A stretch of 60,637 nt of DNA from contig CAMYKZ010000026.1 of assembly GCA_947259045.1 (NCBI GenBank), forward strand, positions 1 through 60,637, read 5' to 3'. The DNA comes from an uncultured Afifella sp. (lineage in GTDB: Bacteria; Pseudomonadota; Alphaproteobacteria; Rhizobiales; Afifellaceae). The notes under the pieces are model-generated. The model did not search any database, was not told where the DNA came from, and was given only the letters and a program-made list of their open reading frames with translations. The position numbers and the translations under genes are program-made. Every line of letters begins with the position of its first letter. Position 1 is the stretch's first letter. Shown one piece after another: positions 53,880 through 60,637 of this stretch.

Positions 53880-54990
53880 CAAAGGCAGGTCGTCTGACGC
53901 GGGTGCAATCGACCAGCGGATGATGAATGCGGCGATCCGGATTGGCGCCGGTGCGCTCGGAACCACCTGGCCCAATCCGGCCGTTGGCGCTGTTCTGGTC
54001 AAACACGGCCAGGTGCGGGCGGTTGGCCGGACAGCCCCCGGCGGGCGGCCCCATGCCGAACAGCAGGCCCTTGCCGCCGCCGGCACGGATGCGGTCGGCG
54101 CGACGCTTTATGTTTCGCTCGAACCATGTGTCCACCATGGCAAGACACCGCCTTGTGCCGATGCCTTGATCGCGGCCGGCATCAGCCGTGTCGTCATCGG
54201 AACAATCGATCCGGATGACCGCGTCAGCGGGCAGGGAATTGCAGCGCTGGAGGCGGCCGGGATAACCTGTGAACTGGTCGGGCAGGCCTGCGCCCGCAAG
54301 GCGCATGCAGGCCATATATCGCGGGCGCAGGCCGGTCGGCCCTGGATCACATTGAAAATGGCGGTCTCAGGCGATGGCATGATCGGCCGTGAAACCGGCG
54401 GGCAGGTGGCGATCACCGGAAAAAGGGCTTCCAGGCATGTGCATGCGCTTCGGTCGCGTTATGATGCGATCCTGGTTGGCCGCAGAACCGTTCAATCCGA
54501 CAATCCGAAGTTGACTTGCCGGCTGCCTGGTCTGGAGAAGCGGTCGCCGGTGCGCATCGTCCTTGACACGAAAGGGCAGTTGAAACCCGATGCGGCGATA
54601 TTTGCAGCCGATAATGTCCCCGTTATCAGACTTGTCGGCAAGGACACAGAACCGGACCCGGCGGCTGCATTTGCCGACCATGTGGAGACAATCGCAGCAC
54701 CGGTCGCAGGCGGCGGGCTGGACCTTGCTGCAGCAATGAACCGATTGGCCGAATATGGACTGACGCGCGTTCTTGTCGAAGGCGGCGCCCATGTCGCAGC
54801 ATCATTGGTTACCGAACGATTGATCGACGACGTGATCCTGTTTCGCAGCCCCGCAGTCATCGGTGCCGGTGGTATCCCGGCACTTGCCGGCCTTCCGCTG
54901 TCGGTGTTTGACGACGAAGCGCAGTTTCGAATGACTGGCCGGCGCCGGTTTGGCGACGACCTGATGGTTCGCTACCGAAAGGTTGAATGA
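53866..54990 (+). CDS. ribD: Bifunctional riboflavin biosynthesis deaminase/reductase RibD
   Basis: 374 residues. The N-terminal deaminase (about 1-150) has [43 protein letters not shown] zinc motifs (HAE, PCxxxGKTPPC). The C-terminal reductase (about 165-374) has [41 protein letters not shown] and [11 protein letters not shown]. It carries out steps two and three of riboflavin synthesis. The start may be 53866 or Met3 at 53872. It is the first gene of the ribD-ribE-ribH-nusB-thiL run and overlaps nrdR. Confidence 0.96.
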   Translation: MRMPDKGRSSDAGAIDQRMMNAAIRIGAGALGTTWPNPAVGAVLVKHGQVRAVGRTAPGGRPHAEQQALAAAGTDAVGATLYVSLEPCVHHGKTPPCADALIAAGISRVVIGTIDPDDRVSGQGIAALEAAGITCELVGQACARKAHAGHISRAQAGRPWITLKMAVSGDGMIGRETGGQVAITGKRASRHVHALRSRYDAILVGRRTVQSDNPKLTCRLPGLEKRSPVRIVLDTKGQLKPDAAIFAADNVPVIRLVGKDTEPDPAAAFADHVETIAAPVAGGGLDLAAAMNRLAEYGLTRVLVEGGAHVAASLVTERLIDDVILFRSPAVIGAGGIPALAGLPLSVFDDEAQFRMTGRRRFGDDLMVRYRKVE

Positions 54991-54993
54991 GAG

Positions 54994-55614
54994 ATGTTTA
55001 CAGGAATTATCTCCGATACCGGCAAGATACTGGCCATTGACGAACGGGCCGCCGGAGTGCGGCTTGGTATTGCCAGCGCCTATGATGCGGCGACAATCGA
55101 TCTGGGCGCTTCGATTGCCTGCGCCGGGATCTGTCTGACGGTCATTGCCGTGTCAGGAACGGCGGACGGGTGCGTATTCGACGTTGAAGCCTCGTCGGAA
55201 ACGCTGAATTGCACCACCATGGCGAACTGGCGCGTTGGTCAGCGGATCAATCTGGAGCGGGCGCTGAAAGCGGGTGACGAACTTGGCGGCCATATCGTAA
55301 CCGGACATATTGACGGTGTTGCACGGATCGTCGATAGATCCGATGAAACCGATATGGCCCGGTTTACATTTGATGCGCCTGACGCGTTTGCCCGCTTCAT
55401 TGCAGCAAAAGGATCTGTGGCACTTGACGGAACATCGCTGACGGTCAATGGCGTAGACGGTCGGAACTTTACCGTCATGCTGATCCCGCATTCGCTTCAG
55501 GTGACGACATGGGGCGAGAGAGTTGCCGGCGACACGGTCAACCTGGAAGTCGATCTGTTTGCGCGATATCTCGATCGGCTGAGCACATATCCAGGGGCAG
55601 GAAAAGCGGCATGA
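54994..55614 (+). CDS. ribE: Riboflavin synthase, alpha subunit
   Basis: 206 residues built of two lumazine-binding repeats: MFTGIISDTGKILAID at the start, GICLTVIAV and TLNCTTMANWRVGQRINLERAL in repeat one, GGHIVTGHIDGVARIVDRSD, then GTSLTVNGVDGRNFTVMLIPHS and GDTVNLEVDLFARYLDRL in repeat two. It makes riboflavin by dismutation of two lumazine molecules. It starts 3 bases after ribD. Confidence 0.96.
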   Translation: MFTGIISDTGKILAIDERAAGVRLGIASAYDAATIDLGASIACAGICLTVIAVSGTADGCVFDVEASSETLNCTTMANWRVGQRINLERALKAGDELGGHIVTGHIDGVARIVDRSDETDMARFTFDAPDAFARFIAAKGSVALDGTSLTVNGVDGRNFTVMLIPHSLQVTTWGERVAGDTVNLEVDLFARYLDRLSTYPGAGKAA

Positions 55615-55636
55615 ACAGTTCAGTCTGGGGAAATTG

Positions 55637-56074
55637 ATGAGCGGACATTATTCAATTCTGGAGGCGCGGTTCTATAGCGACATCGCCAATGCTCTTGCAG
55701 AAGGCGCAGAGGCCGAACTCAAGGCGATCGACGCGACCTATGAACGGATATTCGTGCCCGGTGTTCTGGAAATTCCTGCCGTTTTGTCGATGATCGTCAA
55801 TTCCGGAAAGTCGCAGTTTGACGGGCACATTCTGCTTGGATGCGTGATCCGCGGTGAGACAAGCCATTATGATATCGTCGCCAATGAATCGGCGCGAAGC
55901 ATCCTGGCGCTGACGGTGGAGAAATCGCTTGCCGTCGGCAATGGTATCCTGACCGTTGAGAATCGCGATCAAGCCTGGGCGAGAGCCAGGGTATCGGAAA
56001 AGAACAAGGGTGGCGTGGCAGCAAAGGCTGCGATCAAAATGGCGGATCTTCGCCAGCAATTTGGATTTTCATGA
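55637..56074 (+). CDS. ribH: 6,7-dimethyl-8-ribityllumazine synthase
   Basis: 145 residues. ILEARFYSDIANALAEGA opens the first helix, then ATYERIFVPGVLEIPAVLSMI, DGHILLGCVIRGETSHYDIVANESA with the catalytic His, and GNGILTVENRDQAWARA. It forms the lumazine precursor of riboflavin. The ATG at 55637 gives MSGHYSIL; the TTG just before is unlikely. It ends in ATGA shared with nusB. Confidence 0.95.
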   Translation: MSGHYSILEARFYSDIANALAEGAEAELKAIDATYERIFVPGVLEIPAVLSMIVNSGKSQFDGHILLGCVIRGETSHYDIVANESARSILALTVEKSLAVGNGILTVENRDQAWARARVSEKNKGGVAAKAAIKMADLRQQFGFS

Positions 56075-56574
56075 CGATGCCGGGATCTGGACAGGACGTG
56101 ACAATCAAGGGTGCCAACCAGCGCGGCGCTGCCCGGCTGGCAGCCGTACAGGCACTCTACCAGATGGATGTCGGCGGCGGCGGCCTGCAATCGGTTGTAG
56201 CCGAGTTTGAGGCGCACCGCCTTGGTAGCGAGATCGAGGGCGACGCCATGCGCCCTGCCGATGCCGGGTTTTTCCGACAAGTTGTCGGCGGCGTTGTTGA
56301 ACAGCAGAAGGTGATTGACCCGGCCATTCACACAGCCTTGCCGGACACCTGGCCGCTGAGCCGTATTGATCTGACGCTTCGGGCGATATTGCGGTGCGGC
56401 GTCTTTGAATTGCAGCAGAAACCCGATATTCCGGCCCGTGTGATCATCAATGAATATCTCGATATCAGCCGGGCGTTTTTTGAAGACGAGGAACCGGGGC
56501 TGGTCAATGCCGTTCTGGATTCGATTGCGCGCTCTGCACGGCCGAATGATTTTCCGGCAAAGCCGGCAAATTGA
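56071..56574 (+). CDS. nusB: Transcription antitermination factor NusB
   Basis: 167 residues, all-helical: ARLAAVQALYQMDVGG near the start, ALPDTWPLSRIDLTLRAILRCGVFEL in the middle and PARVIINEYLDISRAFFEDEEPGLVNAVLDSIAR at the end. It binds boxA RNA with NusE during rRNA transcription. It overlaps the ribH stop by 4 bases, the conserved ribH-nusB pairing. Confidence 0.95.
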   Translation: MTMPGSGQDVTIKGANQRGAARLAAVQALYQMDVGGGGLQSVVAEFEAHRLGSEIEGDAMRPADAGFFRQVVGGVVEQQKVIDPAIHTALPDTWPLSRIDLTLRAILRCGVFELQQKPDIPARVIINEYLDISRAFFEDEEPGLVNAVLDSIARSARPNDFPAKPAN

Positions 56575-56586
56575 CCCGTTGATGCG

Positions 56587-57570
56587 ATGTCGCGATCAGA
56601 TGAACTGACTGTTATTGAACGCTATTTCCGGCCGCTTGCCGGGGAGGGGGCGTTTGATCTGTCCGACGATGCCGCGCGGATCGTTCCGGAAGCTGGATTG
56701 GATCAGGTGATAACCTCCGACATGGTTGCCTCAGGTGTTCATTTCCTGCCCGACGATCCACCCGATACCATTGCCCGCAAGGCGTTGCGGGTCAATCTTT
56801 CAGATCTTGCCAGCAAAGGTGCCGATCCGTTCGGCTACAGCCTGAATATCGCGCTCGGTCCTGATGTCACCGACGAATGGCTGGCGGCATTTGCCGATGG
56901 CCTGGCCGGCGACCAGAAGCTCTACGGGATCAGGTTGCTTGGCGGTGACACGATTTCGACCACCGGCGCGACGGTTGTCTCGGTTACGGCCATCGGCACC
57001 GTTCCGAGCGGCCGGATGGTGCACCGTTTTCGCGCCGTGGCCGGCGATTATCTGTACGTAAGCGGAGCGATCGGCGCAGCGTTTGCGGGGCTGGAACTCC
57101 TCGTCGATCCTGAAAGTCCGTTTCACGGACTGGATGCGGAAAAAGCGCAGAATTGCATGATGCGATATCGGCTGCCGCAGCCGGCCGTTGCACTGACACA
57201 CGCAATCCGCGACTACGCCAATGCTGCGATGGATGTATCGGATGGCCTTGTCGGCGATGCCGACAAGCTCACTGCGGCATCGGGTTGCACCGGTACCATC
57301 ATATTTGACGATATCCCGCTGTCAGAAGGGTTGAAGGAATTCGCTGACGGACCCGTTGCGCAAAGGCTGATCACCGGCGGCGATGATTATGAAATCCTTG
57401 CAAGCATATCTCCGGGGAACGCGGAGGCATTTGAAAAAGCCGGACTATCGGCCGGCATCCCGGTCAGCCGGATCGGATGGCTTGCGGAAGGGAAAGGTCC
57501 TGTGCAAGTGATAAAAGATGGACGTGAATTGGCGTTGGGTGACCGCGCTTATGTTCACCGCGAACAATAG
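56587..57570 (+). CDS. thiL: Thiamine-monophosphate kinase
   Basis: 327 residues of the PurM-like fold: SDDAARIVPEAGLDQVITSDMVASGVHFLPDDPP with the metal Asp residues, KALRVNLSDLASKGADPFGYSLNIAL, YGIRLLGGDTISTTGATVVSVTAIG, AAMDVSDGLVGDADKL and GGDDYEILASI. It phosphorylates thiamine monophosphate to thiamine diphosphate. It follows nusB by 12 bases, as in many alphaproteobacteria. Confidence 0.95.
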   Translation: MSRSDELTVIERYFRPLAGEGAFDLSDDAARIVPEAGLDQVITSDMVASGVHFLPDDPPDTIARKALRVNLSDLASKGADPFGYSLNIALGPDVTDEWLAAFADGLAGDQKLYGIRLLGGDTISTTGATVVSVTAIGTVPSGRMVHRFRAVAGDYLYVSGAIGAAFAGLELLVDPESPFHGLDAEKAQNCMMRYRLPQPAVALTHAIRDYANAAMDVSDGLVGDADKLTAASGCTGTIIFDDIPLSEGLKEFADGPVAQRLITGGDDYEILASISPGNAEAFEKAGLSAGIPVSRIGWLAEGKGPVQVIKDGRELALGDRAYVHREQ

Positions 57571-57582
57571 AATGTTTCTCTC

Positions 57583-58815
57583 ATGAGCAGCCCAGCGGCA
57601 ATCCGGACGCCCACCGGCGATGTGCAATATGACGATTCGCGCGCCAAGCGGAATGTGGTGGTTCTGGCCATAGCGCAGGCGATTGGCGGTGCCGGAGCGC
57701 CGATCAATATCGCCATATCTTCTCTTGCTGCATTTTATTTGCTTGGCGACGACAAGGGTCTTGCAACGGTTCCGATAACGACTTTTGTTCTGGGTACCGC
57801 CTGTGGCGCCGTCCCTGCAGCACTGCTTATGCGGCGCGTCGGGCGCCGTGCCGGTTTCATAATCGGCATGCTGATTGCGGCGCTCGGCGGTCTTGTCGAG
57901 GCGGGCGCCATCGGGATTGCCAGTTTCTGGCTGCTGGCACTTGGTTCGTTCATGGTCGGTGTGACCAATGCATTCGTTCATCAGTTCCGGTTTGCCGCTG
58001 CCGATATTTCCAGCCCGGCCTTTCGGCCGAAAGCGATATCGTGGGTCCTGATCGGTGGAATATTCGCAGCGATCATCGGCCCGCAAACAGTAATTTTTAC
58101 CCGCGACATGCTGGATCCGCTACCGTTTGCCGGCGCATATGTTTCCGCATCCATTCTGGCAATCATCGGCGCCTTCGTATTGATATTTCTTGATATTCCG
58201 AAACCGAAGATTGACGAGACGGCGCAGAAGGGCCGCAGGCTGATCGAAATTGCCAGCCAGTCCGGTTTTATTATTGCCGTCATCTGCGCGGTTTGTGCCT
58301 ATGCGTTGATGAGCCTTGTGATGACAGCGGCGCCGCTTGCCATGGTTGCTCAGGGGCATCATCAGGATATGGCGGTTCTGGGAATCCAATGGCATGTTCT
58401 TGCCATGTTTGGACCGAGTTTTTTTACCGGCTCGCTGATCGCCCGGTTTGGTGCAGAACGGATTGTTGCCATCGGCATGATACTTCTGATCGGCTGTGCA
58501 GCGGTTGCGCTGAGCGGTTATTCCGTTGGCCATTTCTGGCTTGCGCTGGTGCTGCTCGGAATTGGCTGGAATTTCGGATTCATCGGCGGGACGACCCTTG
58601 TGACACAGACCTATCGGCCGGAAGAAAAGGAACGCGTTCAGGCATTGAACGATTTTCTGGTTTTCGGCTTCGTTGCTCTGGCATCTCTTTCGTCAGGCCA
58701 CCTTCTTGTCTTTGGCGGCTGGAACCTGGTCAATCTTGCAGTGTTTCCCGTGGCCGTATTTTGCCTGCTGGCGCTGGGCCGGCTCGCTCTTATTCGGAAA
58801 CGAGCCTTTGGATGA
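57583..58815 (+). CDS. MFS transporter
   Basis: 410 residues with 12 membrane helices; loop 2-3 motif ALLMRRVGRRAGFIIGMLIAALGG, HQFRFAAADISSPAFRPKAISWVLIGG, and GWNFGFIGGTTLVTQTYRPEEKERVQALNDFLVFG in the second half. It follows thiL by 12 bases in the same direction. This subgroup lies beside hppA in relatives, but its substrate is unknown. Confidence 0.9.
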   Translation: MSSPAAIRTPTGDVQYDDSRAKRNVVVLAIAQAIGGAGAPINIAISSLAAFYLLGDDKGLATVPITTFVLGTACGAVPAALLMRRVGRRAGFIIGMLIAALGGLVEAGAIGIASFWLLALGSFMVGVTNAFVHQFRFAAADISSPAFRPKAISWVLIGGIFAAIIGPQTVIFTRDMLDPLPFAGAYVSASILAIIGAFVLIFLDIPKPKIDETAQKGRRLIEIASQSGFIIAVICAVCAYALMSLVMTAAPLAMVAQGHHQDMAVLGIQWHVLAMFGPSFFTGSLIARFGAERIVAIGMILLIGCAAVALSGYSVGHFWLALVLLGIGWNFGFIGGTTLVTQTYRPEEKERVQALNDFLVFGFVALASLSSGHLLVFGGWNLVNLAVFPVAVFCLLALGRLALIRKRAFG

Positions 58816-58908
58816 GCCCATCGTAGGTCTTGACGAGACCGCTTTATTCGTCAATACCCCGCCGCATTCAAAGAGACTGGACATTTCCGGTTCCAGTAAA
58901 CTCGAGTG

Positions 58909-58926
58909 ACCGGCCTTGCCGGTTTT
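58909..58926 (+). terminator. Small hairpin with T-tract before hppA
   Basis: ACCGGC-ctt-GCCGGT followed by TTT, about 17 bases upstream of the hppA start codon and 93 bases after the MFS stop. It may end the MFS transcript; being next to the hppA ribosome-binding site (AAGGGG) it could also affect hppA translation. Confidence 0.45.
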
Positions 58927-58942
58927 ATCCAAGGGGCTTTCA

Positions 58943-60637
58943 ATGCTTTCGTTATATTTTATCATCGCCTGCGGTTTGGCGTCGATCGCTTACGCTGTCT
59001 GGGCCATCCAGTCGGTTATGGCATCCGACGCCGGCAATCAGCGCATGCAGGAAATCGCCGCCGCCATTCGTGAGGGTGCTACGGCCTATCTGAGCCGCCA
59101 GTATGCGACAATCGGCGGTGTCGGCATCATCGTCTTCCTGCTTGCTTTGTGGCAGCTTGGCATTACTGCAGCAATCGGCTTTGCAATCGGCGCCATATTG
59201 TCCGGTTCGCAATCACTTGGTGCAGGCCTGGATGTGGCGTTCAAGGCGGGTGCGATCACCGGTATGCTGGTGGCGGGCCTGGCGCTGCTTGGGGTTGCCG
59301 TTTACTTCTTGATCCTCACCGGGCCAATGGGCCACGCGCCGACGGACCGGGTCGTGATCGACTCATTGGTGGCGCTTGGCTTCGGCGCTTCCCTGATCTC
59401 GATCTTTGCCCGTCTTGGCGGTGGTATCTTCACCAAGGGTGCTGATGTCGGCGGCGATCTCGTCGGCAAGGTGGAAGCGGGCATTCCCGAAGACGATCCG
59501 CGCAACCCGGCGACGATTGCCGATAATGTCGGCGACAATGTCGGCGACTGTGCCGGCATGGCCGCCGATCTTTTCGAAACCTATGCGGTGACAATCGTCG
59601 CGACCATGGTTCTGGCATCGATCTTCTTTACCGGAGAACAGGCGCTGCAACTGATGATCTTCCCGATGATGATCGGAGCGGTCTGTGTCGTGACCTCGAT
59701 TATCGGCACGTTCTTCGTCAAGCTCGGCGCCAACAATTCCATCATGGGCGCCTTGTACAAGGGCTTCATTGTGACTGCCGTACTCTCCGCAGTCGCGATC
59801 GGTGCTGTTGTCTGGGGATGGCTCGGCGCAGATACCGAATATACGCGCAACGGCGAAGTTCTGTTCAATGCCCGCGAACTTTATTATTGCGGCCTGATCG
59901 GTCTCGCCGTCACCGGCCTGATTATCTGGATCACCGAATATTATACCGGCGTCGATTATCGTCCGGTCCGGTCGATCGCGCAGGCTTCGGTGACCGGCCA
60001 TGGCACCAATGTGATCCAGGGTCTTGCGGTTTCGCTTGAGGCGACGGCGCTGCCTGCACTGGTGATCATTGTCGGTATCCTGGCAACCCATTCGCTGGCG
60101 GGCCTGTTCGGTATCGCTATTGCGGTTGCGACCATGCTTGCACTGGCAGGCTTCGTTGTTGCGCTGGATGCATTCGGTCCCGTGACGGATAATGCCGGCG
60201 GTATTGCCGAAATGGCGGATCTCCCGGAAGACGTGCGCAAGACGACCGATGCGCTCGATGCCGTCGGCAATACGACAAAGGCTGTCACCAAGGGCTACGC
60301 GATCGGTTCTGCCGGTCTCGGTGCGCTGGTGCTGTTTGCCGCCTATACCGAAGATCTGAAGTTCTTCGCGGCCAATGCGGCTCCGGGCAGCTTCTTTGAA
60401 GGCGTGACCGTCGACTTCTCGCTGTCCAATCCCTATGTCGTGGTCGGACTGCTGTTTGGCGGTTTGTTGCCGTACCTGTTTGGCGGCATGTCGATGATGG
60501 CTGTCGGCCGGGCCGGTTCGGCGGTGGTTGAGGAAGTCCGCCGGCAGTTCAAGGAAAAGCCGGGCATCATGGAAGGCACGGAGAAGCCGGATTATGGCCG
60601 TGCCGTCGACATGCTGACAAAAGCGGCGATCAAGGAA
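58943..60637 (+). CDS. hppA: Membrane-bound proton-pumping pyrophosphatase, C-terminus beyond the window
   Basis: 565 codons are visible, open to the right edge. Pyrophosphate-binding loops are [38 protein letters not shown] and [21 protein letters not shown]+-PPases pump protons across the inner membrane at the cost of pyrophosphate. After residue 88 (59206), IGAILSG runs straight into [20 protein letters not shown]. The family segment of about 22 residues between these, containing GFIGM and SVRANVR, is missing although the frame is kept. That would remove most of the third helix and probably inactivate the pump, unless the gap is a consensus error. Confidence 0.93.
   Translation, partial: MLSLYFIIACGLASIAYAVWAIQSVMASDAGNQRMQEIAAAIREGATAYLSRQYATIGGVGIIVFLLALWQLGITAAIGFAIGAILSGSQSLGAGLDVAFKAGAITGMLVAGLALLGVAVYFLILTGPMGHAPTDRVVIDSLVALGFGASLISIFARLGGGIFTKGADVGGDLVGKVEAGIPEDDPRNPATIADNVGDNVGDCAGMAADLFETYAVTIVATMVLASIFFTGEQALQLMIFPMMIGAVCVVTSIIGTFFVKLGANNSIMGALYKGFIVTAVLSAVAIGAVVWGWLGADTEYTRNGEVLFNARELYYCGLIGLAVTGLIIWITEYYTGVDYRPVRSIAQASVTGHGTNVIQGLAVSLEATALPALVIIVGILATHSLAGLFGIAIAVATMLALAGFVVALDAFGPVTDNAGGIAEMADLPEDVRKTTDALDAVGNTTKAVTKGYAIGSAGLGALVLFAAYTEDLKFFAANAAPGSFFEGVTVDFSLSNPYVVVGLLFGGLLPYLFGGMSMMAVGRAGSAVVEEVRRQFKEKPGIMEGTEKPDYGRAVDMLTKAAIKE

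Overview
The window looks like two unrelated pieces of DNA joined near position 2,630. Bases 1 to about 2,630 are AT-rich (22 of the first 60 bases are G or C). They carry, all on the minus strand, the end of a small repeat-type protein, a secretin outer-membrane channel and a lipoprotein that runs off the left edge, as in a pilus or type II-like secretion locus. From about 2,640 to the end the DNA is GC-rich, with an alphaproteobacterial, probably Hyphomicrobiales (rhizobial), gene content: BA14K motifs, LdtR/LdtP, DUF6163, the pyrB-pyrC-plsY-dprA block, an EcfG-type promoter, and a glyA-nrdR-ribD-ribE-ribH-nusB-thiL run. Genes on both sides are cut at the same point, so the join is most simply an assembly chimera.

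Layout of the GC-rich part: a cut nucleoside deaminase; a frameshifted SulP transporter; rplM-rpsI with promoter and terminator; a thioesterase, an ECHDC3-like enoyl-CoA hydratase and a CoA-binding protein; two unknown small proteins; a tctC-tctB-tctA-atuA-like-DUF4387 operon; metY; small metabolic genes; the dprA-plsY-pyrC-like-pyrB block and ruvX, with an AidB-like acyl-CoA dehydrogenase and a DUF2235 hydrolase placed between pyrB and ruvX on the other strand. From 23.8 to 29.5 kb lies a run of small stress and envelope genes (CreA, DUF892, GlcG-like, DUF3592, cytochrome c, a twice-repeated Cys protein, BA14K, DUF1294).

From 29.6 to 41 kb: parC, a class III cyclase with TolB-like and TPR regions, a secreted spondin/peptidoglycan-binding/Met-rich repeat protein divergent from an OmpR-type two-component pair, an EEP-family phosphatase, bpt and an SLC13-type permease. 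From 41 to 45.5 kb: a membrane protein with a BA14K-like tail, VOC, RDD, hemB and a secreted DsrE protein. From 45.6 to 49.7 kb is a plus-strand valine-degradation cluster (isobutyryl-CoA dehydrogenase, 3-hydroxyisobutyryl-CoA hydrolase, 3-hydroxyisobutyrate dehydrogenase) interleaved with two unknown membrane proteins. Then come ldtR and ldtP, the glyA to thiL cofactor and housekeeping run, an MFS transporter and the start of hppA.

Three normally intact genes carry lesions: SulP (one base), plsY (a short out-of-frame deletion) and hppA (an in-frame loss of a conserved segment of roughly 22 residues). These may be real or consensus errors. No tRNA, rRNA, CRISPR array or intact insertion sequence was seen. 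I found no clear new defence or mobile system. The best leads are the 68-residue Cys repeat protein, the spondin/MXKDX protein, the shared BA14K tails and the stress promoter in front of the DUF892 gene.
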